A program made the translations under genes and the position numbers. This document shows, piece after piece, positions 1 through 8,110 of a stretch of 64,000 bases of DNA (position 1 is the first letter of the stretch; each line of letters opens with the position of its first letter). The notes under the pieces were generated by a model that saw only the letters and a list, made by a program, of their open reading frames with translations, ran no database searches and was not told the DNA's origin. Origin of the DNA: Ardenticatenaceae bacterium. GTDB lineage: Bacteria > Chloroflexota > Anaerolineae > Promineifilales > Promineifilaceae. The DNA lies in the NCBI GenBank assembly GCA_020634235.1, contig JACKCB010000005.1, positions 1-64,000 on the forward strand. The letters are read 5' to 3'.

Positions 1-2
1 TC

Positions 3-1955
3 ACCTTTGCCGATGGCACCCGGGCCTATTTCCCCACGCGCCACCCACGACGAGTCAGCTTCACCCTTGACGACAATGACCCTTACGACCAATATGCCCG
101 GCTCTATGCCGACGACGTGGTGGAAGGCATCAATAACTTACACCTGCCGCGCTATGGCCTGGGCAACTACGAAATCAAGAATCCAGCGCAGCCACCCAAC
201 GGGAGTGAGCAAAAACTCCTGGAAGACCTGTCTCGTGGCGGCCGTCGCCTGATGGGTTTTAGCCGTACCAACCTGTTCAAAAGGTTAGAGAGTAGTGGTT
301 ACGCCTTCTTGCTCTCCGTCGAGCGCCACATCTTGCGCAATTACATTTTTATTCATGCCCTGGAAAACGGACTGCCACTACCCATCGGGACACAAGGCGC
401 AGAGATGCTGGACACCCGCTTTGAGGATGCTGATGCCGAAGCAATCGGCTACGACACGTCCGGCCTGCTGGATGAAAGCGAAAATGGTAATAGTAACGGC
501 CCGGTCGATGTGGCTTTTGGCCGCTTGCATAATGAACCTGCTTTTAGGCAGCAGGCGCAATCGGTGTACGAACTGTACGCCAGTCGTTACCGTCGCCGCT
601 TCAAATGGATTCGTTCCGACCTCTTTCAGAGAAGACTGGTCAAGGACCTGCGTGAAGACGCGGAGGCGTTGACCCATATTTTGCACCTTGCCGGCGAATG
701 GGACCCCGGCCGGGATGCCCAGCTCAATGCCCTACACAACCTACTGACCGAGACCTATCCCCACGACAAGGTCCTCATTTTCAGCCAGTTCGCTGATACG
801 GTACGCTACCTGGAGCGGGAACTAAAAGCCCGAGGAGTAGCGCGTGTGGCTGGCGTTACCGGTGATGATGAAAATCCCACCGCCCTTGCCTGGCGTTTCA
901 GCCCGGTAAGTAACGACAAGCGGGACAGGGTCAGCCCGGCCGGGGAGCTGCGCATCCTCATTGCCACCGACGTCCTCAGCGAAGGACAAAACCTGCAAGA
1001 CGCCCACATCGTCGTCAACTTTGACCTGCCCTGGGCCATCATCCGCCTCATACAGCGTGCCGGCCGGGTAGATCGCATTGGCCAACAAGCGGCGGACATC
1101 TACTGCCACGCCTTTCTACCCGCCGCCGGGGTTGAGCGGATCATCCGCCTGCGCGAGCGGCTGCGTAATCGCCTGCACGAAAACGCCGAATTGGTAGGCA
1201 CCGATGAAGCGTTCTTTGAAGACGAGGCAGATAACCAGCCGCTTGTTGACCTATACCATGAAAAAAGCGGTGTTCTTGATGAAGAACCGGATGGGGAAGT
1301 TGACCTGGTATCGCACGCCTACCAGATCTGGAAAAACGCCACCGATGCGAACCCCGACTTGAAGCCCATCATCGAAAACCTGCCAGACGTCGTGTATGCC
1401 ACAAAAGCAAGAAGCGAGGCCGTCGGGCCGGATGGGGTGTTGGTCTATCTACGCACACAGCAAGGGAACAGCGCCCTGGCCTGGATGAATCCCCAAGGCG
1501 AGAGTGTCACCGAATCGCAGTTTGCCATTTTGCGCGCCGCCGAATGTGCCCTAAATACCCCCGCCCAACCACGCCGCGCCGACCATCACGACCTGGCGGT
1601 CAGGGCGGTGCAGCACATGGTCACCGAGCAGCAGCACATTGGCGGGCAGCTTTCCGGCACGGCCGACAAGGTATATAGTCGTCTCAAAGCTTATGTCCAG
1701 GGCAATCGCCGTCCCCTCTTTCCGCAAGAGTTCGCCCCGCTGGAGGCCGCCTTAGACACACTCTATCGCCATCCCTTGCTGGAAACGGCGCGTAACAGCC
1801 TGGGGCGGCAGTTGCGCAGCCAGATTAGTAATGAGCATCTGGCCGAACTGGTAGTAACTCTGCACCAGGAGGACAAGCTCTGCCTGGTGCGTGACGAGGT
1901 GGAAAACCAGGAACCGCAAATTATTTGTTCGCTGGGGCTGGTTTCCACTGGGTGA
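3..1955 (+). CDS. SNF2/DEAD-type helicase, C-terminal part (5' end outside window)
   Basis: The frame is open from the first bases, so the gene is cut by the window edge; about 650 residues are visible. They contain the second RecA-like helicase domain: a motif IV-like stretch (KVLIFSQFADTVRYL), motif V (TDVLSEGQNLQ) and motif VI (QRAGRVDRIGQ), the last typical of SNF2-family ATPases. The segment before this domain (ERHILRNYIFIHALENG) and a long alpha-helical tail match helicases that sit beside Eco57I-type methyltransferases in defence loci, some with an N-terminal PLD nuclease domain. That N-terminal part cannot be seen here. The companion methyltransferase lies downstream, separated by a transposase. 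The gene carries two copies of the CCCGGCCGGG palindrome, so its base usage fits the host. Role as anti-phage or restriction helicase is inferred. Confidence 0.85.
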   Translation, partial: TFADGTRAYFPTRHPRRVSFTLDDNDPYDQYARLYADDVVEGINNLHLPRYGLGNYEIKNPAQPPNGSEQKLLEDLSRGGRRLMGFSRTNLFKRLESSGYAFLLSVERHILRNYIFIHALENGLPLPIGTQGAEMLDTRFEDADAEAIGYDTSGLLDESENGNSNGPVDVAFGRLHNEPAFRQQAQSVYELYASRYRRRFKWIRSDLFQRRLVKDLREDAEALTHILHLAGEWDPGRDAQLNALHNLLTETYPHDKVLIFSQFADTVRYLERELKARGVARVAGVTGDDENPTALAWRFSPVSNDKRDRVSPAGELRILIATDVLSEGQNLQDAHIVVNFDLPWAIIRLIQRAGRVDRIGQQAADIYCHAFLPAAGVERIIRLRERLRNRLHENAELVGTDEAFFEDEADNQPLVDLYHEKSGVLDEEPDGEVDLVSHAYQIWKNATDANPDLKPIIENLPDVVYATKARSEAVGPDGVLVYLRTQQGNSALAWMNPQGESVTESQFAILRAAECALNTPAQPRRADHHDLAVRAVQHMVTEQQHIGGQLSGTADKVYSRLKAYVQGNRRPLFPQEFAPLEAALDTLYRHPLLETARNSLGRQLRSQISNEHLAELVVTLHQEDKLCLVRDEVENQEPQIICSLGLVSTG

Positions 1956-1983
1956 TGCGCCATTGAATGCGCCATCGAACGCG

Positions 1984-2066
1984 CCATTGAATGAATTCAA
2001 TGGCTGCCGCAGAGGAAACATGTTGAAACATGTTTTCCCATATAGCCCCAAAATTCATTTTGGGGC
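1984..2066 (+). repeat. REP-like element: three consecutive hairpins
   Basis: Three inverted repeats follow each other just after the helicase stop. They are CCATTGAATGAATTCAATGG (1984-2003), AAACATGTTGAAACATGTTT (2016-2035) and an inverted repeat with arms GCCCC and GGGGC around an AT-rich centre (2045-2066). The same order recurs at 2178-2270. These look like the REP/BIME substrates of the RAYT transposase encoded immediately downstream. Confidence 0.8.
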
Positions 2067-2085
2067 GTATTGGCGAGGTAATCAA

Positions 2086-2153
2086 AGGAAACTTGTTTCA
2101 ACATGTTTTCCCACAAGGCCCTGAGTTCATTCTGGGCGTTGAATGAATTCAAC
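2086..2153 (+). repeat. Partial REP-like element between two full copies
   Basis: This stretch has a degenerate middle hairpin (GGAAACTTGTTTC, then CAACATGTTTTCCC near 2099-2112), a weak GCCC...GGGC stem around 2118-2137, and a perfect hairpin GTTGAATGAATTCAAC (2138-2153). It is a scrambled or decayed copy of the flanking elements at 1984-2066 and 2178-2270. No gene lies in the 1956-2284 spacer. Confidence 0.65.
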
Positions 2154-2177
2154 GGCTATCGGAGAGAACAGCTCGAA

Positions 2178-2270
2178 AGATGATACGCCATTGAATGAAT
2201 TCAATGGCTGCCGCAGAGGAAACATGTTGAAACATGTTTTCCCGAATAGCCCCAGAATTCACTTTGGGGC
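2178..2270 (+). repeat. REP-like element, second full copy
   Basis: This near-exact direct repeat of 1984-2066 has CCATTGAATGAATTCAATGG (2178-2197), AAACATGTTGAAACATGTTT (2220-2239) and a GCCCC/GGGGC stem (2249-2270). A few substitutions lie in the third hairpin. It ends 14 bases before the transposase start codon, so the hairpins probably lie in the transposase leader. Confidence 0.8.
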
Positions 2271-2284
2271 CTAGAGGACGAACG

Positions 2285-2800
2285 ATGCCCTTCTGGCGCA
2301 CCTATTACCATCTGGTCTGGGCCACAAAAGAACGCGCCCACCTGATCCAACCCAGCATTGAAGCGCGGTTATTTCCGTATCTGGTCGGCAAGGCGCGAGA
2401 ACTAGAGATGCGGGTCTACGCCATCAACGGCTGGACAGACCACATCCATCTTGTCGCTTCTATTCCGCCCAAACATGCGGTCGCCTATGTGGTCAAGCGG
2501 CTTAAGGGCGCAAGCGCTTTTGATCTGAACCATACCCGGCCGGGTGACGAACAATTCAACTGGCAGCGCGGTTATGGCGTCTTTACCCTGGGCGAAAGCC
2601 AACTCGACAAGGCTATTGCCTACGTGCGCAACCAGAAACAGCACCATCAGCAACAAACCGTCAACAACTGGTTGGAGCGAATGAACGAATTTGACGAAGG
2701 ACCACCAGATGAAGGCCTTGCGGCTGACAAGGTGCTTGCCGCAGTACGCGAACCGGAACCCGTCTATCAGATCTGGCCCGAAAACGAAATGCCCTTCTAG
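2285..2800 (+). CDS. REP-associated tyrosine transposase (RAYT), Y1_Tnp / IS200-like
   Basis: This 171-residue protein has the Y1 transposase fold of the HUH endonuclease family. The metal-binding motif is DHIHLV (His-hydrophobic-His), and the likely catalytic tyrosine sits in AYVRNQKQ. The start begins MPFWRTYYHLVWATKER, a family-typical opening, and the frame upstream runs through the hairpin repeats. RAYTs nick and join single-stranded DNA at REP hairpins, which matches the arrays just upstream and the related pair at 7803-7912. The gene carries one CCCGGCCGGG copy (2535). There is no partner tnpB or left/right IS end, so it is a domesticated or stand-alone RAYT rather than a full IS. It separates the helicase from the methyltransferase. 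Confidence 0.9.
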   Translation: MPFWRTYYHLVWATKERAHLIQPSIEARLFPYLVGKARELEMRVYAINGWTDHIHLVASIPPKHAVAYVVKRLKGASAFDLNHTRPGDEQFNWQRGYGVFTLGESQLDKAIAYVRNQKQHHQQQTVNNWLERMNEFDEGPPDEGLAADKVLAAVREPEPVYQIWPENEMPF

Positions 2801-2896
2801 CCACCGTCTAAAATCGGCGGCCAATAACCAAATCTAATTCAACAGGTTTTCATTCCTTGGCCGCAAGACTCATTCTGCCGCTTATCAGGAACACAC

Positions 2897-5800
2897 ATGA
2901 CCCAACTCAACATGACCAGCGCTCGCCGCCATCTGCGCGAATTCCGCTTCCAGGACCTGTTCATCGAAGAACTGGGGTGGGACAACGCCCGCAGCCACCT
3001 CACCGTCCAGGTGGATGCCGTTGAATACCGCCTGCAGGCCATCGCGCAGAAGCGCGGTATGGTCGTCTTCGTCCATTGGGCCACCGCCGACATTCCCCCG
3101 GCCAACACGCGCAACCAGATCGAGCGCCTGGTTGCCAAAACACACCGCGAACATTTCCTCGTCTTTGTCGATGGCGCGCGCACAGAGCAGATATGGCTCT
3201 GGGTACGGCGCGAAATCGGCCAGCCATTGGCCCGGCGCACAGTGAATTACGCCCCGCGGCGCCAGTCTGGCGATTTGCTGCTGCAAAAGCTGCAAACCAT
3301 CGCCTTTAGCTTTGCCGAAGAAGAAGACCTCACCCTGGTAGACGTAACCAGCCGCGTCCGCGCCGCCTTCAATGTGGAACGCGCTACCAAGAAATTCTAC
3401 GAAAACTTCAAAAAAGAGCGCACTGTATTCGAGCAATTTGTGCAGGGTATTCCCGATGTAGACACGAGCAAATGGTACGTTTCCGTCATGCTCAACCGGC
3501 TCATGTTCGTCTACTTCATCCAGCGCAAGGGCTTTTTGGACGGCGACCCCGACTACCTGCGGAACCGGCTGCGGCAAGTACAGCAGCAGCACGGCGATGA
3601 CCAATTCCACTCTTTCTACCGCTACTTCCTCCTGCGCCTGTTCCATGAAGGACTGGGCCAACCGCACCACGATCCGGAGCTGGAGCGGCTGATCGGCATG
3701 GTGCCGTATCTCAATGGGGGCATCTTCCAAATCCATGAGGTGGAACAAAGCTACCCAAACATCCAGATTTCTGACGCCGCTTTTGAACGTATCTTTGATT
3801 TCTTTGACCAATACCAATGGCACCTGGACGACCGGCCGCTGCGCGACGACCGGGAAATCAACCCCGACGTGCTGGGCTACATCTTCGAGAAATACATCAA
3901 TCAGAAGCAGATGGGCGCTTATTACACCAAAGAGGACATCACCGAATACATCAGCAAAAACACCATCATCCCCTTCCTCTTTGACCAGGCGCGGCAGGAT
4001 TGCGCTATAGCCTTTACAGCCGACGGGCCGGTCTGGTCGCTGCCGCAGGTTGATCCGGATCGCTACATTTATGAAGCTGTACGGCACGGCACAGAACATC
4101 CTCTTCCCCCAGACATCGCCGCCGGCATTGATGACGTGGCCCAGCGTGGCCCCTGGAATACGTCAACGCCAGACCCCTTTGCCTTGCCTACTGAAACCTG
4201 GCGCGAGACCGTCGCGCGGCGACAGCGGTATGAGGAAGTGCGCGGCAAGCTAGCGGCGGGCGAAGTCACGGTAATCAACGACTTTATCACCCTCAACCTG
4301 GACATCCAGCAATTGGCGCAGGACGTGATTGAGAACAGCGAAGGGGCCGATCTGTTATCGGCGTTTTGGAAGGCGTTGACGACTGTGTCCGTCCTGGACC
4401 CCACTTGCGGTTCTGGGGCGTTTTTGTTTGCGGCGTTGAACATCTTGCAGCCGTTATATGAGGCGGCGATTGAGCGGATGCACGCGTTTATGGCCGAGCC
4501 GGAGTGGGTGAAGCTGCACCCGCGCTACGCCGAACGCTTTGGCCGGGTGCTGGCGGATATTGACCGCCACCCCAACCTGACTTACTTTGTCCTCAAGTCC
4601 ATCGTCGTCAACAATTTGTATGGGGTGGACATCATGCCGGAGGCAGTGGAAATTGCCAGGCTGCGCCTGTTCTTGAAGCTGACGGCGCAGGTGGCGCGAG
4701 TAGAAGATATTGAGCCGCTGCCGGATATTGATTTCAACATCCGTGCCGGGAATACGCTGGTGGGTTTTGCCAGCAAGGATGAGGTGGCGAAGGCGCTGCA
4801 AGTGACGCAAACGGGGCAGGGGCGGCTGCTGTTTGGCGAAGACCAGGCGGCGCTGGCGGCCATTGAGGAAAAGGCAGGCGATATAGACCGGCTGTTTAGC
4901 CAGTTCCGGCAGATGCAAACCAGCGGTGACCAGCGGGACTTTGACGCCGCCGATTTTGGGGAGACCAAACAGCGTTTGCAAAAACGGCTGCGCGAATTGG
5001 ATGATGAACTAAACCGCCTATTGGCGCGGCAGTATGGCGTGCAGCCGGATAATAAACGAGCTTACAAAAAATGGCTGGACAGTCACCAGCCTTTCCACTG
5101 GTTCACCGAATTTTTCGGCATTCTCAAGCAAGGTGGCTTTGATGTGATCGTGGGAAATCCGCCGTATGTGAGTAGAACCAAAGTCGAAAGAGAATACACT
5201 GTTCGCGATTATTTGACTCAAAAATCCTCGGATATTTACGCGTGGGTAATGGAACGAGTTGCTAACTTAACAGCCTATTTAGGCAGAACGGGAATGATTG
5301 TTCCATTGAGCTTGGGTTTCAGTAAGGACTTTGATCAATGCCGCAAAATGCTTTTTCAAAAATTCTCAATTAATTGGTTTTCTTCTTTTGGACGAATACC
5401 GTCTGCTCTATTTAGCTTTGATGTGAGAGTACGCAACACGATCCATTTGGGTTTCAATCATGGTAAGGCTGTCACACAACAACAATTTACGACTAGATTA
5501 TACCGCTGGTTCGACTCAGAAAGGGCTTACCTATTTCCAAATTTACTCTATGCCGAGTTCACACCTGAATATTGGCAAGACAGAATACCAAAATTTAGTA
5601 GTCAAAGAATAGGACGGTCTATTGAAGCCCTGCTCAAGAACAGGAGCCCAAAGTTAGAGAAGGTCCTTTCGCCCCGAAAATCTCTTCATCCTTTATATTT
5701 CAAGAAGACAGCCTACAACTGGTTGAATTTCTGTATTGAAAAACCCCCCTGCTATGACAATTCTGGTAGAAGGATAGAACACACTCAATTTGATGCACTT

Positions 5801-6199
5801 TATTTCGACAATCCAGGACTAAGAGACCTTGCCTTTCAATTCCTAAACGGAAAAATTCTATTCATTTATTGGGCTATAGTTGGTGATGATTTTCATGTTG
5901 CAAAGTGGATGTTTACTGAATTCCCGATAGATTTTTCCAATTTAGATGCTTTACAAAGCACAGCATTATCTAAGCAGGCCAAAATTCTAACAAGTGCAAT
6001 GCAAAATGCTGTATCTTTCAAACTCAATGCGGGGAAAAACGTTGGGAACTACAATCTCGCTAAATGCCGTTATGCTACAGACTCTTCCGATGCAGTGTTT
6101 TTAGAACTCCTTCGAATCCCTGAACTGTGGGATGAAATCGAGTTGATGTATGGACAAATTGTAAGGACAAATTTTGATGATGAGGTTGAAGAGTCATAG
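2897..6199 (+). CDS. Eco57I-type DNA adenine methyltransferase / type IIG-like restriction-modification protein
   Basis: The protein has 1100 residues. The N-terminal ~360 residues precede a helical region with the phrase GAYYTKEDITEYI, typical of N6-adenine methylases. The SAM-binding motif I is DPTCGSGAF (about 500-508), followed by NLYGVDIMPEAVEIARLRL, and the catalytic motif IV is NPPY (754-757). The C-terminal ~340 residues should be the target-recognition domain. From about nt 5160, directly after NPPY, base composition drops from GC-rich to clearly AT-rich and stays so to the stop. An in-frame GC-rich relic of another C-terminus lies just downstream (6227-6280), so the 3' part looks replaced by recombination. 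No PD-(D/E)xK nuclease motif was identified with confidence. The likely partner is the upstream helicase. No copy of the CCCGGCCGGG palindrome is present. Confidence 0.9.
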   Translation: MTQLNMTSARRHLREFRFQDLFIEELGWDNARSHLTVQVDAVEYRLQAIAQKRGMVVFVHWATADIPPANTRNQIERLVAKTHREHFLVFVDGARTEQIWLWVRREIGQPLARRTVNYAPRRQSGDLLLQKLQTIAFSFAEEEDLTLVDVTSRVRAAFNVERATKKFYENFKKERTVFEQFVQGIPDVDTSKWYVSVMLNRLMFVYFIQRKGFLDGDPDYLRNRLRQVQQQHGDDQFHSFYRYFLLRLFHEGLGQPHHDPELERLIGMVPYLNGGIFQIHEVEQSYPNIQISDAAFERIFDFFDQYQWHLDDRPLRDDREINPDVLGYIFEKYINQKQMGAYYTKEDITEYISKNTIIPFLFDQARQDCAIAFTADGPVWSLPQVDPDRYIYEAVRHGTEHPLPPDIAAGIDDVAQRGPWNTSTPDPFALPTETWRETVARRQRYEEVRGKLAAGEVTVINDFITLNLDIQQLAQDVIENSEGADLLSAFWKALTTVSVLDPTCGSGAFLFAALNILQPLYEAAIERMHAFMAEPEWVKLHPRYAERFGRVLADIDRHPNLTYFVLKSIVVNNLYGVDIMPEAVEIARLRLFLKLTAQVARVEDIEPLPDIDFNIRAGNTLVGFASKDEVAKALQVTQTGQGRLLFGEDQAALAAIEEKAGDIDRLFSQFRQMQTSGDQRDFDAADFGETKQRLQKRLRELDDELNRLLARQYGVQPDNKRAYKKWLDSHQPFHWFTEFFGILKQGGFDVIVGNPPYVSRTKVEREYTVRDYLTQKSSDIYAWVMERVANLTAYLGRTGMIVPLSLGFSKDFDQCRKMLFQKFSINWFSSFGRIPSALFSFDVRVRNTIHLGFNHGKAVTQQQFTTRLYRWFDSERAYLFPNLLYAEFTPEYWQDRIPKFSSQRIGRSIEALLKNRSPKLEKVLSPRKSLHPLYFKKTAYNWLNFCIEKPPCYDNSGRRIEHTQFDALYFDNPGLRDLAFQFLNGKILFIYWAIVGDDFHVAKWMFTEFPIDFSNLDALQSTALSKQAKILTSAMQNAVSFKLNAGKNVGNYNLAKCRYATDSSDAVFLELLRIPELWDEIELMYGQIVRTNFDDEVEES

Positions 6200-6226
6200 C
6201 AAGAAGTTGTCTTCATTATCAATTAA

Positions 6227-6280
6227 GACATCAAATACCGCCTCGGCGACGACCTCTTCACCGACGACGAAGATGAGTGA
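6227..6280 (+). pseudogene. In-frame relic of a methyltransferase C-terminus
   Basis: After the methyltransferase stop and a further in-frame TAA, the same frame reads DIKYRLGDDLFTDDEDE and stops at 6278-6280. The piece is GC-rich and acidic like a protein tail, unlike the AT-rich sequence before it. It has no start codon of its own. The simplest reading is that it is the old 3' end left behind when the target-recognition region was replaced. Chance cannot be excluded because it is only 17 codons. Confidence 0.5.
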
Positions 6281-6306
6281 GGTCAATCCGCTACGGACAA
6301 ACCATC

Positions 6307-7089
6307 ATGAAGTATCGCCTTTACATTGACGAGGTTGGCAATTCAGACCTGAATGCTTCCAAAGACCCGAATCATCGTTACTTGAGTCTAACCGGCGTCA
6401 TCATCGAATTAGGATACGTGCAAACAACGGTTTTCCCGGCTATCGAAACGCTCAAAGCCAATTATTTTAATTCCCACCCTGACGAGCCGATTATTCTGCA
6501 TCGCAAAGAACTGGTTAACAAGCGGTACCCGTTCCACTCATTGCGAGACCCGGAGATAGAACAGCAATTCAACGCAGAATTACTGACATTGTTACACAAT
6601 TTACAGTACACCGTCATCACAACCGTGATTGATAAATTAGAGCATCAGCAACGGTACACTACCTGGCGTTTTGATCCATATCACTATTGCCTGGCGGTTT
6701 TAATGGAGCGTTACGTTTTTTGGTTAGAGCAACATCATATTACCGGAGATGTGCTGGCCGAATCCAGAGGGGGTAAAGAAGATCGTCGCCTGAAAGATTC
6801 ATTTACCCGGCTTCATGACAATGGAACTGAATATGTACCTGCGACTAAATTTGCGACCCTGCTCACCAGTAAACAACTCAAGGTCAAGCCCAAAAGCAAT
6901 AATATCGCCGGTTTGCAAGTGGCCGATTTAGTAGCCCATCCGAGCTTTAAAGTAACTCAGGCAAGGCGGGAGAATAAGGCACTACCGGATAATTTTGGTG
7001 GAGAAATTGGCAAGATTTTAGAGGTAAGCAAATACCATCGCAGCCCATCTGGCAAAATTGATGGGTGGGGCCGGAAGTGGCTACCATAA
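6307..7089 (+). CDS. DUF3800 domain protein
   Basis: The protein has 260 residues. It opens MKYRLYIDEVGNSDL, where the acidic YIDEVG/YIDESG motif defines DUF3800, an RNase H-like fold family often found next to restriction-modification and other defence genes. A second acidic cluster (ESRGGKEDRRLKDSF) and the late motif GLQVADLVAHP are also family marks. An in-frame GTG at 6277 is possible, but the ATG at 6307 matches the usual family start. It follows the methyltransferase in the same direction and is moderately AT-rich. The molecular function is not established; a nuclease-like role is a guess from the fold. Confidence 0.85.
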   Translation: MKYRLYIDEVGNSDLNASKDPNHRYLSLTGVIIELGYVQTTVFPAIETLKANYFNSHPDEPIILHRKELVNKRYPFHSLRDPEIEQQFNAELLTLLHNLQYTVITTVIDKLEHQQRYTTWRFDPYHYCLAVLMERYVFWLEQHHITGDVLAESRGGKEDRRLKDSFTRLHDNGTEYVPATKFATLLTSKQLKVKPKSNNIAGLQVADLVAHPSFKVTQARRENKALPDNFGGEIGKILEVSKYHRSPSGKIDGWGRKWLP

Positions 7090-7110
7090 AAAAAGCCCCT
7101 TTCGGGGCTT
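7088..7110 (-). terminator. Hairpin with T-run on the minus strand, next to DUF3800 stop
   Basis: The perfect stem AAGCCCC-TTTC-GGGGCTT (7093-7110) is preceded by a run of A, so a rho-independent terminator is formed only for minus-strand transcription. On the plus strand the hairpin lacks the following T-run. It may still stall plus-strand transcripts leaving the DUF3800 gene. No minus-strand gene was found ahead of it. Confidence 0.4.
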
Positions 7111-7181
7111 CGAAGGCTAACACCTTCCACCTCCAGTCACCTGGATTGCCTTAAGTATACCTGAAACTACGTAGTTATTCA

Positions 7182-7814
7182 ATGACAGTTCAACATTTAA
7201 CCCCAAAAACAACTCGTTTTCCCACCCGTGTGTCTGCTTGTTTGGGGAGCGAAACATGGCCAGGACAACTAGCCATCATAGGGCCGACGGAACTATGGTT
7301 AGACGGCTCGTTAGCCTTGCTCTGCTCCGCCAAAGCGCCCGCCAGCATCTTGCTGACCATACATGATCTGGCGCAGCAGTGGCGGCACGGCCCGCAGACC
7401 ATCATCAGCGGCTTCCATTCGCCGGTGGAACAGGAAGCGTTTGAAATCCTGCTGCGTGGGCCAGGACAAGCCATCTATTGCCCGGCGCGCAGCCTGCCCC
7501 GGCGCATCAAACCCCAATGGCAAGCGGCGCTAGACACCGGCCGGCTCACGATTCTTTCCCCCTTTCCAGATCATGTGCGCCGGATTACTAAGGAAACAGC
7601 CATCTATCGCAATCGCCTGGTGGCAGCGCTGGCTGATGAAGTCCTCCTCGCCTATGCCCACCCCGGCAGCAGCACTGAGCGGCTGGCCCAAGAGGTGCAG
7701 CAGTGGGGTAAGCCAGTTTTTACGCTGCCGCACCGCAACAATGCCCATATGCAATTGGCGGGGATACCGGTTTGGGAGGGAAGCCAGAAAGCCAGCCAAT
7801 TCGCCGATGAATGA
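7182..7814 (+). CDS. DprA/Smf-like SLOG-domain protein (short)
   Basis: This 210-residue protein resembles the Rossmann-like core of DprA, which loads RecA on single-stranded DNA. The marks are LAIIGP near the start, TIISGFHSPVEQEAF, a YRNRLVAALADEVLLAYA stretch like the DprA RNRxIAxL segment, and a closing GKPVFTLPHR. It is much shorter than true DprA (about 300-380 residues), and the usual GxxxGID loop is not evident. A role in competence is therefore doubtful and one in the defence island more likely. The stop codon TGA lies inside the first arm of a REP-like hairpin (7803-7824), so the last residues (FADE) are encoded by the repeat. No copy of the CCCGGCCGGG palindrome is present. Confidence 0.7.
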   Translation: MTVQHLTPKTTRFPTRVSACLGSETWPGQLAIIGPTELWLDGSLALLCSAKAPASILLTIHDLAQQWRHGPQTIISGFHSPVEQEAFEILLRGPGQAIYCPARSLPRRIKPQWQAALDTGRLTILSPFPDHVRRITKETAIYRNRLVAALADEVLLAYAHPGSSTERLAQEVQQWGKPVFTLPHRNNAHMQLAGIPVWEGSQKASQFADE

Positions 7815-7912
7815 ATTCATCGGCTAGAACAAACAAACGTGCTGAAGCACGTTAGCCTGGCCGAATGCTAACGTGCTTCAACACGTTTCTCCCCTAGCCA
7901 CCGATTGAAATT
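7803..7912 (+). repeat. REP-like inverted pair related to the RAYT repeats
   Basis: A perfect hairpin (7803-7824, centre TGAATGAATTCA) is followed by AACGTGCTGAAGCACGTT (7836-7853). Then comes an inverted imperfect copy, TAACGTGCTTCAACACGTTT (7869-7888) and CTAGCCACCGATTGAAATT (7894-7912). The layout (TGAATGAATTCA hairpin, GGCT, short spacer, A-A-C-x-T-G hairpin) is that of the elements at 1984-2270 with different stem bases. The result is a two-way BIME-like unit. Confidence 0.75.
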
Positions 7913-8074
7913 CCACACCCACGCCCGGTGTTACGGCAAATAACCAAGCGGGTCCGGTTTTTAGCGCCTCTCAGATGGGTCAGGCAAGGCGGTTGGCTGG
8001 CGCGGTAACGGTTGTTATTGGCCCCGGCCGGGGCCGGCAACATGCCCCCCTGCACCCCACAACCCAGATCGCGC

Positions 8075-8104
8075 TTGACAGCGCTCGGCCAATCCGCCTA
8101 TAAT
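8075..8104 (+). promoter_or_regulatory. Consensus sigma-70-type promoter of the valS leader
   Basis: TTGACA (8075-8080) and TATAAT (8099-8104) are both exact consensus boxes with an 18-bp spacer. Transcription would start near 8111, giving a leader of about 350 bases before valS. The stretch 7913-8074 before it shows no gene, only one CCCGGCCGGG copy at 8023. Confidence 0.85.
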
Positions 8105-8110
8105 GCGCAT

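Noticed and set aside
1984..2284. Hairpin array as terminal repeats of a complete insertion sequence
   Set aside because: No matching end is found after the transposase gene (2801-2896) and no target duplication is visible; REP/RAYT is the better reading.
7088..7110. Rho-independent terminator of the DUF3800 gene
   Set aside because: The T-run lies on the minus strand; on the plus strand the hairpin is followed by CGAAGG. It is listed only as a possible minus-strand terminator.
3..7814. Complete DISARM or BREX system
   Set aside because: drmA, drmB and drmC, or pglZ and brxC, are not in the window; only helicase and methyltransferase are shared in type.
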